Assembly: GCF_030123105.1 (NCBI RefSeq)
Contig: NZ_CP126095.1
Location: 806,001-870,000, forward strand
Direction of reading: 5' to 3'
Source of the DNA: Paenibacillus sp. G2S3
Lineage (GTDB): Bacteria > Bacillota > Bacilli > Paenibacillales > Paenibacillaceae
DNA: 64,000 nucleotides
Position 1 is the stretch's first letter. Each line of letters begins with the position of its first letter. Shown here piece after piece: positions 26,054 to 36,001 of this stretch. The translations under genes and the position numbers were made by a program. The notes under the pieces were generated by a model. The model worked only from the letters and a program-made list of their open reading frames with translations. It did not search any database and was not told the DNA's origin.

Positions 26054-26150
26054 AATTGATACCTCTAGGAGAAATAATGTGAATTCCCATACATATTATC
26101 ACAATAATAGATATTGCGTCCATGAATGCATTAAAGCAGCTTTGCAGAAT

Positions 26151-26180
26151 GAATCGGCTTATTTTTTTTTGGATTTTTTT
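26151..26180 (-). promoter_or_regulatory. Possible sigma-D promoter of the flagellin gene
   Basis: On the minus strand GCCGATTC matches the sigma-D -10 (GCCGATAT) at six of eight positions, with an A-rich -35 area upstream but no clean TAAA at the best spacing. It would place the start of transcription about 95 bases before the ATG. Confidence 0.4.
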
Positions 26181-26287
26181 AAATCCTTACTATATTTGAA
26201 AAGTTTTATTTATATGAAGACCCGGGTTAGCCATTCCGAAATTAGATAATCCCTATCCGATGAAACTCTAGGAGGTGTTTTTTTATT

Positions 26288-27028
26288 ATGAAAAAAGGAA
26301 AGAGCATGCTCTCAAAGATGAACCTTATTAATGAGGTAGGCGCTTACGTTAATACAATCGATCAATTGTATAAATCTAGCATCCTTAATCGTAGAGGTAA
26401 GACAACGAATGGCGAATTATTCACAGAAGTAATTGCTGAAGAATTGTTGAGATTGGATATAAAAAATCGGCTGAAAGAGATCAATGAAGTAGTTAGAGAG
26501 AGTGGGTATCGTGTGATCACGCATGACGGGGTTGTTACTACCGGGCACAAGGAAGAGGATTCTAATCGAAAAGAAGAGAGAGTTGCTATTCAATTATTTA
26601 ACTTAAGTCAAAGTGGAAAAATATTTAATGGTATTGGAAGGATTATGGACTATCAAGTCCCTTTGAAAAATAGTAGTGCGGATAAGGGACTAGGTAAGAT
26701 TGATTTAATTTCTTTGGTGGATGATTGTATGGTTCTGATCGAATTTAAAATTAATGAAAATAGAGAAACCCTCTTAAGATGTGTGCTTGAAATCGCTACA
26801 TATTATCAGGTGCTGTCAAAGTCCAAGTTTTTGAATAGTTATTCGAATGAATTTGGATCACCTAAACGCATAAAGAAAGCGGTTTTGATCGTTATAGATT
26901 CCTTACATTATAAGGAAATGTTGGAACTTCGTAATGGGGAAAGAAGGCACTTGGAAAAGCTTATGGATACGCTGGAAGTCCAAGTGTTTTGTATGGATCC
27001 TGTAAGCTTCGAAGTGCAGACTCTATAA
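26288..27028 (+). CDS. PD-(D/E)XK nuclease-fold protein of unknown role
   Basis: 246 residues. The core strand pair GKIDLISLVDDCMVLIEFKI gives D139-x12-E152-x-K154, the PD-(D/E)XK arrangement; the helix that follows (LRCVLEIATYYQVLSKSKFL) and KRIKKAVLIVIDS fit that fold. The N-terminal half is helical and charged. ATG at 26288 with AGGAGGT ten bases upstream. A decayed copy of its 3' end lies at 7553-7657, just after the McrB/DUF2357 module, so this family seems to have been duplicated or moved. The divergent gene is the flagellin. A nucleic-acid role is inferred from the fold only. Confidence 0.6.
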   Translation: MKKGKSMLSKMNLINEVGAYVNTIDQLYKSSILNRRGKTTNGELFTEVIAEELLRLDIKNRLKEINEVVRESGYRVITHDGVVTTGHKEEDSNRKEERVAIQLFNLSQSGKIFNGIGRIMDYQVPLKNSSADKGLGKIDLISLVDDCMVLIEFKINENRETLLRCVLEIATYYQVLSKSKFLNSYSNEFGSPKRIKKAVLIVIDSLHYKEMLELRNGERRHLEKLMDTLEVQVFCMDPVSFEVQTL

Positions 27029-27064
27029 AAATATGTTCACAATATCTTTCGCAATTATGAATAT

Positions 27065-27123
27065 AACTAAACTCTCCCTTGCTGAGCATAGCCTGCCTCA
27101 TCCATTATTTAACTAAGAAATGA
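27065..27123 (+). repeat. 60-bp repeat, copy 2
   Basis: Shares AACTAAACTCTCCCTTGCT and a tail ATCCATTATTTAACTAAGAA ending AATGA with copy 1 at 18739-18798. It lies just before the acetyltransferase gene. Confidence 0.5.
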
Positions 27124-27161
27124 TTTGCAGCGCCATAAAAGATTGGAGACGATGTTTATTC

Positions 27162-28067
27162 ATGAGGGACTTTGTAATCCGAAATCCGAAGGATGAAGAT
27201 GCGGAGCAAATTGAAAGCATGGACTTTGTTCTAAAAATGCTATATCTGTACCATGGAGATCTGGATAAGCGAAATATGTTCTGTGCAGTGAGTGGCGACG
27301 GAGAGGTTCTGGCCGTTGCTCATCTGATGGAGCATGATACTTTTCATGCGGTTGGACATGATAAAGACCCAAACTTCAAACGATATCTTAATTACGAAAT
27401 TATATTTGCAGAGAACGCAGAGGATGAAGGTATCAAAGCTGCACTGATTGAAGCATTAATCGGACGGGTCAAAGAAATTAAAGCTGGGTATCAAGAGAAA
27501 CGCATTATCATGGCTCAATATCTCGACACAGATGATCTCGAAGAGTTGAGCTTCTGTCTAGCGCGTGGATTTACGATTTGCGATACGATTGTCGTATATA
27601 AATATGACTTGAGTAGGGAGATTCCTAAGTATCCTTTACCAGAAGGGGTTCTGGTGAAGCCAACTGCACTGAACAATAGTGAAGCTCAGGAACAATATCG
27701 TCAAGCTGAACTTGCTTCCTTTGACGGTGTGGCTTGGAGCTTGAATCACTTGGGATGGATGCAGGGATCTCCCGAAATCGTTAATTTCTGCGCGTTTCAT
27801 GGCGATCAATTGATCGGCAACACCTCAACCTGGAGAATCACCGACGAGAGAAGTGCAACGGAGAATGTATTCGTCATTCCTGAATGGCAGAAAAAAGGTG
27901 TCGCTCGTAACATCATCTGCACCGCACTGAATTATCTAAAGCAGCAGGGCAAAACAATCGCTACTTTGGGCACGCATGGAGATAATAAGAAAGCTATTAG
28001 GCTATATACTCAGATCGGTTATGAGTTGTGCTGTTCAAGATTTACCGTTGGCTATGAAATCGATTAA
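27162..28067 (+). CDS. GNAT acetyltransferase with tandem domains
   Basis: About 301 residues from ATG 27162 (FVIRNPKDEDAEQIESMDFV); an in-frame ATG 14 codons earlier is possible but precedes non-conserved residues. The C-terminal domain holds the acetyl-CoA loop VFVIPEWQKKGVARNIICTA and ATLGTHGDNKKAIRLYTQIG, a full GNAT signature; the N-terminal half looks like a second, diverged GNAT domain lacking the loop. Substrate unknown. A terminator follows. Confidence 0.8.
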   Translation: MRDFVIRNPKDEDAEQIESMDFVLKMLYLYHGDLDKRNMFCAVSGDGEVLAVAHLMEHDTFHAVGHDKDPNFKRYLNYEIIFAENAEDEGIKAALIEALIGRVKEIKAGYQEKRIIMAQYLDTDDLEELSFCLARGFTICDTIVVYKYDLSREIPKYPLPEGVLVKPTALNNSEAQEQYRQAELASFDGVAWSLNHLGWMQGSPEIVNFCAFHGDQLIGNTSTWRITDERSATENVFVIPEWQKKGVARNIICTALNYLKQQGKTIATLGTHGDNKKAIRLYTQIGYELCCSRFTVGYEID

Positions 28068-28102
28068 GTAAGTTACTAGTTGAACAGCGATTGCTTGCTA
28101 CT

Positions 28103-28135
28103 AAGCTCTGTAGAGTTTCTACAGAGCTTTTTATT
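28103..28135 (+). terminator. Terminator after the GNAT gene
   Basis: AAGCTCTGTAGA/TCTACAGAGCTT stem, tight loop, followed by TTTATT. Confidence 0.85.
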
Positions 28136-28223
28136 ATTGTTATAATTCATTTCAATATTTTACCGCCTATGTTACTATGTCTACGATCATAAAAGGAATA
28201 ATTTAGAAGATTGGGTGGATTTA

Positions 28224-28610
28224 ATGGAAATCGGTGCTGTAACTTTGATTGTAAAAGACATGGAAAAGATGGTCACATTCTATCGGGACGTCATGAATAT
28301 GGCTATAGAATGGGATGGTGGCGTATTTACCGGGGTTCAGCTAAAGAGTGGTGTATTTTTTAATTTGTGTCAGCGGGATGCGCTGAGTATTTCAGGACTA
28401 GGTTATCCCAATGGGTTGAATGGGACAATGGAAGTCTCATTTGGCGTTCTCTCACCTGAAGAGGTCGACAAGGAATTTGAGCGTCTGGTGAAGGCAGGTG
28501 CAACTCCTATAAAAGAACCTATTTCACAGCCCTATGGGTTGCGTGAAGCTGTTGTGGCTGACCCAGAAGGCAATTTGCTTGAGATCGTAGCTGGCATTCC
28601 ACAAGAATAA
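28224..28610 (+). CDS. VOC/glyoxalase-fold protein
   Basis: 128 residues from ATG 28224 (a GTG at 28215 is an alternative). A single VOC module is seen: GAVTLIVKDMEKMVTFYRDV, MEVSFGVLSPEEVDKEFERL and VVADPEGNLLEIVAG. Potential metal ligands are incomplete at the first position (no His in the opening strand), so it may be a binding or resistance protein rather than a glyoxalase. The next gene, an APH-like kinase, starts 37 bases downstream and may be co-transcribed. Confidence 0.8.
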   Translation: MEIGAVTLIVKDMEKMVTFYRDVMNMAIEWDGGVFTGVQLKSGVFFNLCQRDALSISGLGYPNGLNGTMEVSFGVLSPEEVDKEFERLVKAGATPIKEPISQPYGLREAVVADPEGNLLEIVAGIPQE

Positions 28611-28647
28611 TTGGATATATACAATCACCAGAAAGGAAGAATTGCTC

Positions 28648-29520
28648 TTGAGAACCTCTATAACTAATGTAAACTGGCTTGAACACCATGAAATCATGGA
28701 TGAGCTACTCTATCATGAAGCCAGCTTAACCACGCATCCGATGGATGATGGCTTTGAAGCTGAGGTTCTAAAGATCAACCTAGATCAGGAAAGCTATGTC
28801 TTGAAAACATGGAGTAAGAGCTCCAAACCAGATGTTCAGCTTCAATACCGTTTATTGGAAGTCCTGTCCGAACGAGGGGTAGCCGTCTCTAAACCAGTGG
28901 GTTGGGGAATCAATCCGGATGGGAATAAGGTGTTGTTAACAAGCTTTGACGGAACGCCAATTCATAAAGTGAATAATAAGACAATGAAGGAGCTCGCGAG
29001 CATTTTAGCCAGAATTCATCAAATAGATATCGCTGAGCTGGAACATATACAACTACCTAAGTACGATTTCATCGACTACTTTTTTCCTGAAGTGAGAGAG
29101 CATACAGACCTTAATCAAGCTGTGATTTCTCTAGTGGAGCAAACGCCTATGAAACAAGATCGTATCATTCATGGAGATTTTCATTTAGGAAATATAGTAG
29201 AGGAACAACAGCGATTTACCGTCATCGATTGGACGAACGGCCAGTTGGGAGACCCTAGATATGATTTTGCATGGTCACTTATTCTGCTGAAAGTCCACAT
29301 CTCCGAGCGTTACGCTGATATGTTCCGTTCTGCTTATCTATTGGAGAATTTTATGGAGCAGGAAGAGCTTGAGGTCTTCGAAGCATGGGCTTGTCTTAGA
29401 TGGATCTTGCTGAATAGACGAGGTAGTACACCCAAAGGGCCTAATGTAACGAAGAGGGTAAAGAGCATACTAGGAAGTAATCGCTTCCTGAAAGATTTGG
29501 ATTTCCAAGGGTTTAAATGA
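28648..29520 (+). CDS. APH-family phosphotransferase-like protein
   Basis: About 290 residues. TTG at 28648 is best spaced from AAAGGA at 28632-28637; TTG 28642 is too close. The kinase-like fold shows the catalytic loop IIHGDFHLGNIV (HxDxxxxN) and the metal motif VIDWTNGQLGDPRYDFAW. The family includes aminoglycoside, choline and homoserine kinases. Without a diagnostic substrate motif it should not be called a resistance gene. A GC-rich hairpin follows. Confidence 0.8.
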   Translation: MRTSITNVNWLEHHEIMDELLYHEASLTTHPMDDGFEAEVLKINLDQESYVLKTWSKSSKPDVQLQYRLLEVLSERGVAVSKPVGWGINPDGNKVLLTSFDGTPIHKVNNKTMKELASILARIHQIDIAELEHIQLPKYDFIDYFFPEVREHTDLNQAVISLVEQTPMKQDRIIHGDFHLGNIVEEQQRFTVIDWTNGQLGDPRYDFAWSLILLKVHISERYADMFRSAYLLENFMEQEELEVFEAWACLRWILLNRRGSTPKGPNVTKRVKSILGSNRFLKDLDFQGFK

Positions 29521-29547
29521 ACTTCATCTTAAAAAGAATTACAATAC

Positions 29548-29590
29548 AGACCGCAACCCTTTGCGAGGGCGGCGGTCTATTTACGTTTGT
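29548..29590 (+). terminator. Hairpin, possible terminator
   Basis: AGACCGC/GCGGTCT with an inner CCCT/AGGG pair, followed by ATTTACGTTT; the T tract is weak. Confidence 0.5.
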
Positions 29591-29691
29591 TCGCTGCTTT
29601 CATTCAATATTCAGTTTGGGTGTTTATAATGCTTTTTATGAATCGGGGGATGTACTTGTGTAGGACTTCAACTGTGTAAAGGAGGTTTTCC

Positions 29692-31248
29692 ATGGTAAGG
29701 GCAATTCAAAAAACATTGTATCTCATACTGGCATGCTTCATAGGACTGTTTATCGCTTCCTCCTTTTTTATCCGGGCGAAATATAATTATTTCGTATATG
29801 GGGACACGCCCGTTTTGGAGAAGCAACAGCTCGGCCTTTTTATTCTAGGGATTGTGGTGGTGCTGGCGTTAAGCGTTATTTTGTATAAAATATGCCTGAA
29901 GCTTAATCAGTACAGTTGGAAAATCGTCATTCCTGTCACATTTCTATGTTCTTTTGCCATTCAGCTCGTGATCATTTTTCTATCTCCTCGCTTGCCGACG
30001 GATGATTCGCAGACGGTGCTTTCACTGGCACTTGATATGCTGTACAGGAATGATTATTCATCTTTTGACACGACGGGTTATCTGCATATGTTCCCGTTTA
30101 ACTTCTCGATTGTTGTGTACTTAAAGACGTTGCTACAGTTATTTCCGGATAATTACTTGGTGATCAAAGTATTCAATATTCTATTTACACTCTTAACCTC
30201 GTTAATGATTTACCTGCTGTATAAAGAGCTCAAGGGTAAGTCTAAGGATCATGATTATGGCATTCTCGTGTTTGCCGCTACCTATATCCCTTCTTTGTTT
30301 ATGAGTAATTTAATTTATAACGATGTGATCGCGACTGCCTTTCTGACAAGTGCTTTATATTTTGCCGTGAAATTTATCAAAAGAAAGTCCTTAAAGGATA
30401 TTGTCTTCGCAGCCATCTTCCTGGCAGTCGGCAACTATTTCCGAAGTATCGGTGTTATTTTTCTGATTGCTGTGGTAGTCAGTCTTTTGTTCAACATGCG
30501 TGCGATCGGGGTGAAAAAGGCTCTAAGCGCGTTGTTTATTACGGCTTTATTGTTTAATGTTCCAGGTTGGACGCAAAATGCTGTGCTGCAGGCGACGAAT
30601 GTCGTAGATGAACCGATTAACGAAAATTCCGCACCGGTCCATATGTGGCTGAATATGGGGATCAATCTGGAGACGTTTGGATTCTGGGATAACAGGGAGA
30701 GCTACGCTATCTATCAGCAGGATGCAAATTATAATAAGGCAGAAAGTACGCAGCTATTTAAAAAGGAAATCAGCCATAAACTCTCTGAGGCGAGCCTAAG
30801 CGACGTAGTGAAAATGTATTATAAAAAAATCGTTTGGACCTGGACAGAAGGAACCTACCAGATGGAACGATATGGACTTGGGAATGATGGATCATCCAGT
30901 AACGGTGGAAGAATGGGCTTTGTCATGGACCATTATAGCTACACTAATGCTGCTACGGATCTATTTAAGGGGGATTCGAGCTACCGCAGCGGGCTACTGT
31001 GGTTGCTGTATGTCCTGAATTTTCTGATGTATGTTTGTATACTCGTTTGCTTAATCGGTGGAATAAGAGCCAAAAGATTTGAAGAGACCTCTTTGATTCT
31101 TGTGGTGCTGGGCTTTATCGGATTTTATCTACTATGGGAGATTAAGTCTCGATATATTTACCCGGTATATCCGCTGCTGATCGTGTTATCCTACATGGGT
31201 TTTAAAGATGTATATGATTATATGTTAAAAAGATATTTTCCACGTTGA
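29692..31248 (+). CDS. GT-C (family 39-like) membrane glycosyltransferase
   Basis: 518 residues with about ten to twelve membrane helices. The first extracellular loop has PRLPTDDSQTV, whose acidic pair is the usual catalytic/metal motif of GT-C enzymes; the C-terminal end has LLWEIKSRYIYPVYPLLIVL, typical of PMT/ArnT-like proteins. It would transfer a sugar from a polyprenyl phosphate to a lipid, polymer or protein on the outer face of the membrane. GGAGG precedes ATG 29692. A tiny lipoprotein gene follows after 31 bases and may be functionally linked. Confidence 0.8.
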   Translation: MVRAIQKTLYLILACFIGLFIASSFFIRAKYNYFVYGDTPVLEKQQLGLFILGIVVVLALSVILYKICLKLNQYSWKIVIPVTFLCSFAIQLVIIFLSPRLPTDDSQTVLSLALDMLYRNDYSSFDTTGYLHMFPFNFSIVVYLKTLLQLFPDNYLVIKVFNILFTLLTSLMIYLLYKELKGKSKDHDYGILVFAATYIPSLFMSNLIYNDVIATAFLTSALYFAVKFIKRKSLKDIVFAAIFLAVGNYFRSIGVIFLIAVVVSLLFNMRAIGVKKALSALFITALLFNVPGWTQNAVLQATNVVDEPINENSAPVHMWLNMGINLETFGFWDNRESYAIYQQDANYNKAESTQLFKKEISHKLSEASLSDVVKMYYKKIVWTWTEGTYQMERYGLGNDGSSSNGGRMGFVMDHYSYTNAATDLFKGDSSYRSGLLWLLYVLNFLMYVCILVCLIGGIRAKRFEETSLILVVLGFIGFYLLWEIKSRYIYPVYPLLIVLSYMGFKDVYDYMLKRYFPR

Positions 31249-31279
31249 CCATGTTTGCTCGGAAAGAGGGGGTTCAAAG

Positions 31280-31528
31280 ATGCGGATCAAGCGATATCTC
31301 GCTTTGCTCATAGTAGTGCTTAGTTGTTCCATGGTGCTCGTCTCCTGTGATGCCATTACCGCGCAGAAGATATCAAGTACAGATTCTGGTTCAAAGGCGA
31401 ACGGGGGACAGGGCTTTAACGGTGGTCGGGGTAAAGATGGAGGTAGCTCTCCCGGCATGAATGGCGGGACAAGAAGAAACGGCAACCCAGATACGGATGG
31501 CGGTGGCGCACAAAGTGGGCGGCAGTGA
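31280..31528 (+). CDS. Small glycine-rich lipoprotein
   Basis: 82 residues. A type II signal peptide ends in the lipobox VLVSC with the lipidated Cys near residue 23. The rest is a low-complexity tail rich in G, N, S and D (FNGGRGKDGGSSPGMNGG), with no fold expected. The short gap to the glycosyltransferase gene suggests co-expression; the tail could be a substrate or spacer, which is inference. Confidence 0.7.
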   Translation: MRIKRYLALLIVVLSCSMVLVSCDAITAQKISSTDSGSKANGGQGFNGGRGKDGGSSPGMNGGTRRNGNPDTDGGGAQSGRQ

Positions 31529-31631
31529 ATAAATTTCATCAACTTGCCCCAAGCCTACGAAGATTAAGTATGATAGGATAAGGTTACATTTAAATTCCCC
31601 GCGGGGGTAAGAAAAGAGAAAAGGGAGCATC

Positions 31632-32384
31632 ATGAGAATCATTATATCACCTGCCAAGAAGATGAAGATGGATACTGATTTTATGGATTGCCGCCATATG
31701 CCGCAATTTATAAGTGAATCCCAGACGCTTCTGGCCTTATTACAAAAGTTGGATTATGAAGAAGCCAAATCGCTATGGAAATGCAATGATGCCATCGCCA
31801 CGCTGAATGTGGAACGGATTCGGGATATGGATGTATCACGGAATCTTACACCGGCTATCTTTTCTTATGAGGGTATCCAGTACCAGTACATGGCACCTGG
31901 GGTACTTCAAATGGAGGAGCTGGAATATCTTCAGCAGCATTTACGGATATTGTCCGGGTTCTATGGTATTGTCCGGCCGTTTGACGGCGTTGTTCCGTAC
32001 AGGCTGGAGATGCAGGCTAAGCTTAGCGGACCAGGTTTCAGCTCTATCTACGAGTTCTGGAACAGGAAGCTGGCGGATGAGCTATTTTCGGAGAGTGACA
32101 TCATTCTGAATCTGGCCTCCAAGGAATACAGCAAGTGCATCTCTCCGTATGTTGGCGGAAACGTTCGAATGATTAGCTGTGTATTCGGGCAGGAAATCGG
32201 CGGTAAGATCGTTGAGAGAGCGACTTTGGTTAAAATGGCCAGAGGTGAAATGGTACATTTCATGGCTGAGCGGCAAATCACCTGTGTGGAGGGTATCAAA
32301 GCCTTCGACGGGTTTGATTTCAGCTTTGCTGATGAGCTGTCGGATGAGAGTACGTATGTGTTTATACAAAAAAAGAATGAATAG
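31632..32384 (+). CDS. yaaA: Peroxide stress protein YaaA (DUF328/UPF0246)
   Basis: 250 residues. Begins MRIIISPAKKMKMDTDF, the family hallmark, with AIFSYEGIQYQYMAPGVL, LRILSGFYGIVRPFDGVVPY, NLASKEYSKCI and a C-terminal FDGFDFSFADELSDEST. E. coli YaaA limits free iron and DNA damage under peroxide and binds DNA; a like role here is assumed. AAGGGAG precedes the ATG. Single-gene unit with a terminator. Confidence 0.92.
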   Translation: MRIIISPAKKMKMDTDFMDCRHMPQFISESQTLLALLQKLDYEEAKSLWKCNDAIATLNVERIRDMDVSRNLTPAIFSYEGIQYQYMAPGVLQMEELEYLQQHLRILSGFYGIVRPFDGVVPYRLEMQAKLSGPGFSSIYEFWNRKLADELFSESDIILNLASKEYSKCISPYVGGNVRMISCVFGQEIGGKIVERATLVKMARGEMVHFMAERQITCVEGIKAFDGFDFSFADELSDESTYVFIQKKNE

Positions 32385-32399
32385 AGTAAGTAGTACTAC

Positions 32400-32450
32400 G
32401 GGTAATCTTGGAGGTGGTTGAACAACCAGCTTCAGGGTTACCTTTATTTT
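32400..32450 (+). terminator. Terminator of yaaA
   Basis: An imperfect long stem (GGTAAT against GTTACC outside, GGTTG/CAACC inside) followed by TTTATTTTT. Confidence 0.7.
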
Positions 32451-32555
32451 TGATTAGCGAAACTATATGGGGAATTCTAGTTTTTTAAAGGGGATAGATT
32501 GCGGTATAGAGAATAAAGTCCGGATGGAATAAGAACAGGTGAAAGAGGAGGGCTT

Positions 32556-35500
32556 ATGATTTTTAAAAGAGATCCATTGGACAAACAGAGCTTACTTAAA
32601 GAATTGGATTCACTAGGCTATTCCGACAGAGTCAAAAAAGTAGCGATATTAGGCCGTGATCATCTTGGATCTGTCCAGTACTCCCAATTACTAGCCTCCT
32701 TGCTGGAGGATGGCGTTTATGAAGCACGACTTGCCTTAATTGGTGCCATTGCAACACATGATGCCCCTATTATTCTGTCAGCCCTGCGGCATCCCATGGC
32801 AAGTATCAGAAATACGGCTGCGGGTCTTTTGGCAAAGGTGGCTTCAGATGCTGATATTGAACGTGAGCTCCCCGATTTATCATATGATTGCCGCCGTAAG
32901 CTGCTGCACAGTATTTCACAGATTAACCGTCAGGAATTGGCGGAACGTTTATTACCTGTGGTGTACGACCGATGGGGAGCGGAGGAGGCAGCGATTGTAC
33001 TGCAGGCCTGTTACTCGGAAACAGTTAGTAAGTGGCTTGCTGATATAGGATATGCCATAAAAGACTGGAAGAAACTAGCCAGCAGGCATCTTGACGTAGT
33101 AGCGGAATATTTTGAAACAACGCTAGAAAGCACACCACTCAGGGAAAAGGGATATGTCTGGTGGAGGTTCTCATCAGCTATGGAGATTCTATGCAATCTG
33201 AAGGCAGATCTGGTACTTGCATGTGCGATGAATCATGGACCCGAGGGTATCATACATCCTGCGTTAAAGGAACAACTTGGCACGCTAGTACGCCAAAATC
33301 CGAATATGGTGTATCAGCTGCTGACACGAACGGAGTCGCGGAGCGATCTGATTTCTTATGGTGTGCCTGAAGGGGTACTACAAAGAAAAAAATATTTATC
33401 CATGAATCAATGGATTGAGATAGCGAAATTACTCGCAGATCACCCAATGCATTTAGCGAAGTTGCTGCATAATATTGCACCTTCCAACCGCCAAGTGATT
33501 TTTGATGCCGTGTATGAAGAAGATAAACGCCAAGACCATGTTTTTCCGGAAAGATTACTTTATGTATTACCGCATGCCTTGCGTGACAAGGAAGCCACCC
33601 GGATGCTTGGCCTTCGTGAAATCAATGATGACCGGGAGAGAACAATCAGACTCACCGCTTGCCGTTCGATTCTTCATTCAAGAGCGGGGCTTGAACAAGC
33701 AACAAAGGTATCCAGTTCAGAAGAACGTTCCACGGCGCTTATGCAACTGATCAGAAGTACGGTTCTGTCGAGACAGGGTATGCATGAGACTTTGGTATTT
33801 TTGGGCCGGATTAGAAATGAGCAAGATCCTGTTCGAGGTTTTGTGTTTAAGGAGCTTTCAGAAAGTCCTGCATCTGTGTTCACCGATGCCCATGTACAAG
33901 AACTTACTATGCTTGTTGATAGTGTTATAGATGCCAGAGATACTTCATATGGTACGAAGTTTTCCGTTCAACAACTGGCATTTGCTATTCTCCGGCATAA
34001 CGCATTAAATCCTCACAGTGAGTTGTTCAAGTTCTCTTTAAATACGATCCGGAAACTGGCCCAGCAGAACGGACAGCTTTCACTTCCATCATTGGAGAAG
34101 AATTTACCCCAAGGAGTAAAAGAGGTCATCTTTGATGAAATCTATACATTAGCTGTACAGGGCAACAAAAGAGAAGACTACAATCTGGTGCTTAGCCTGG
34201 CTAGCTCATTTGGTAAAAGAGGTTACGGCATCATAAAACTTCAGAATCTGTTAAAGGAAGCAACGAGGGCAAAGGCAGATTCTACAGCCATACAAGCGGC
34301 CAGATACTGGCTTGCGCCTCGTACAACACGTGATGCCAGAGTTAAGGAATTATTAGCTTTAGATAAATCGTATATTACGATCCATGAAGTATTCCAGCAT
34401 CTGCATCTGAAGCGTCAAGAATGGCTCGATCCTTTTATTTCAGGGGCTGTCATTAAGGGCAAGTTCCTATCAGGCAAAACTATCTATCTTGTGCCGGCCG
34501 CGGATGGATTCCACAGATGGCTGCCACGTCAGCAACAAGCATTAAGTGCCTTATTAGAAAAAATTGCATACGATGCCAAACGTAATCTTTGGGAGCGTGC
34601 AAGAGTTATTAAGATCATGGCAAGCATGCCTGATCTCGGTTCGGATAGGTTACTTGGGCTTATGCAGGATAAGGAAGTAACTGTAGTAGAAGCTGCACTT
34701 CATGCCTTTTCACTTATGGAAGAACCGGAGAAGGCACTTCCCATTCTGCTGGAGAATCTGGATGGGGACCGGGCACGTGTAGCCATGTACTCGATACCCA
34801 GATGCATCCGCAGGGTGAATCCGGTGTTACTGGTTACCATGCTGAAAGAGCTTCTGAATCGGGATAAGCTGAAGATCACTGTCAGAAAAGAGGCCATCCG
34901 CTTACTGGGTGCTTATAGAAGCGATGACAGCATTCCGCTATTGATGAACGAGTTCGAGAAACCAAATGCACACAAGGATGTAATCATTGCCATAGGGCAT
35001 GCTGCAAAACAGCTTTTAGATGATGAGCGCGCTTGGGAGATTTTAAGTGCAATGGCTGCTTCATCAGAAAGTGATATCGCAAGAAGCTTGTTATCCCAAC
35101 AGCCTAATGATCTTCCGCTAGACTATAGACTTCGCTATTTAAAATTAATCATTGAAATCGGAAATCATCCGGATGGGTTTGTCGGCAAGTATGCTTTCAG
35201 TTCTATGATGTGGTGGACCAATGGAAATGAAGGCATTGTTGCAGCTGCCACCGCTCAGGCTATTATGGATTTGGAAGACAGCAACAGATGGGAATTTGCC
35301 ATGAACACGCTGATACAAACCTGCCGCGATGGTAAGATCAATGAGGTTGTAATCGGCGTTTGTCAGAAATTAGCTAGTGCGGCGATAAGGGATGAATGGA
35401 ATGCAACTACCAGTAGAGATTTGCCTCATCGGCAACGTCTCCTGAAACTCATCAACCAGCTGAACGCTTTGCCAACAATCACCCGGGTGCACCTTAAACC

Positions 35501-35921
35501 TTTGTATACGGGATTGATTGAGTGTCTAACATCGGATGAGACTTTACAGCAAGTTGTGATGAGGCTTTATATAGCAATAATAGACTGGAATAATGTGAAG
35601 GAATCCGCCGCTTATTTGAATCAGATGGTTAACTGTATTTCAAATCAGCCGCAGCTGTTGAGCGATGCCTACAAGCAGGTTGCGTATAATTTAAAAGACA
35701 GCACAGGCTACTGGAGTCCGGAGACTTTATTGGATATTGTAGATGTGCTAGGGTCTGAGGGGAGTTACGAATCTCAGTATATTGGACTTTCGTTGCTTGA
35801 GGTTGCCGGAAGTGCTCTACTCTGGAGTCCAGAGTCTGCAGAGCGTTTGAGGGTGTACAGAAATCACACGAATATTGCGGTTCGCTCACTTGCGCTAAAT
35901 ATTTGGACGGTGATAGATTAG
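32556..35921 (+). CDS. Large HEAT-repeat protein
   Basis: 1121 residues without signal peptide or membrane helix. The sequence is a chain of helical pairs, such as [60 protein letters not shown] and [20 protein letters not shown], typical of HEAT or ARM solenoids. The most regular repeats lie at about 45-120 and 690-850. No catalytic domain is visible. A scaffold or binding role is all that can be said. GGAGG precedes ATG 32556. It is a single gene between terminators. Confidence 0.75.
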   Translation: MIFKRDPLDKQSLLKELDSLGYSDRVKKVAILGRDHLGSVQYSQLLASLLEDGVYEARLALIGAIATHDAPIILSALRHPMASIRNTAAGLLAKVASDADIERELPDLSYDCRRKLLHSISQINRQELAERLLPVVYDRWGAEEAAIVLQACYSETVSKWLADIGYAIKDWKKLASRHLDVVAEYFETTLESTPLREKGYVWWRFSSAMEILCNLKADLVLACAMNHGPEGIIHPALKEQLGTLVRQNPNMVYQLLTRTESRSDLISYGVPEGVLQRKKYLSMNQWIEIAKLLADHPMHLAKLLHNIAPSNRQVIFDAVYEEDKRQDHVFPERLLYVLPHALRDKEATRMLGLREINDDRERTIRLTACRSILHSRAGLEQATKVSSSEERSTALMQLIRSTVLSRQGMHETLVFLGRIRNEQDPVRGFVFKELSESPASVFTDAHVQELTMLVDSVIDARDTSYGTKFSVQQLAFAILRHNALNPHSELFKFSLNTIRKLAQQNGQLSLPSLEKNLPQGVKEVIFDEIYTLAVQGNKREDYNLVLSLASSFGKRGYGIIKLQNLLKEATRAKADSTAIQAARYWLAPRTTRDARVKELLALDKSYITIHEVFQHLHLKRQEWLDPFISGAVIKGKFLSGKTIYLVPAADGFHRWLPRQQQALSALLEKIAYDAKRNLWERARVIKIMASMPDLGSDRLLGLMQDKEVTVVEAALHAFSLMEEPEKALPILLENLDGDRARVAMYSIPRCIRRVNPVLLVTMLKELLNRDKLKITVRKEAIRLLGAYRSDDSIPLLMNEFEKPNAHKDVIIAIGHAAKQLLDDERAWEILSAMAASSESDIARSLLSQQPNDLPLDYRLRYLKLIIEIGNHPDGFVGKYAFSSMMWWTNGNEGIVAAATAQAIMDLEDSNRWEFAMNTLIQTCRDGKINEVVIGVCQKLASAAIRDEWNATTSRDLPHRQRLLKLINQLNALPTITRVHLKPLYTGLIECLTSDETLQQVVMRLYIAIIDWNNVKESAAYLNQMVNCISNQPQLLSDAYKQVAYNLKDSTGYWSPETLLDIVDVLGSEGSYESQYIGLSLLEVAGSALLWSPESAERLRVYRNHTNIAVRSLALNIWTVID

Positions 35922-35944
35922 TTTTCATATTTTTAATAAAATAT

Positions 35945-35995
35945 AAACACCAAAAAAGCTCAGGCTACAATTCGACCTGAGCTTTTTTGGTGTTT
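35945..35995. terminator. Strong bidirectional terminator
   Basis: A perfect 20-bp stem (35945-35964 with 35976-35995) containing AAAAAAGCTCAGG/CCTGAGCTTTTTT, between convergent genes. Confidence 0.92.
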
Positions 35996-36001
35996 ATTCA
36001 A

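Noticed and set aside
28648..29520. Aminoglycoside resistance gene
   Set aside because: Only the general APH fold motifs are seen; the family is too broad for a resistance call.
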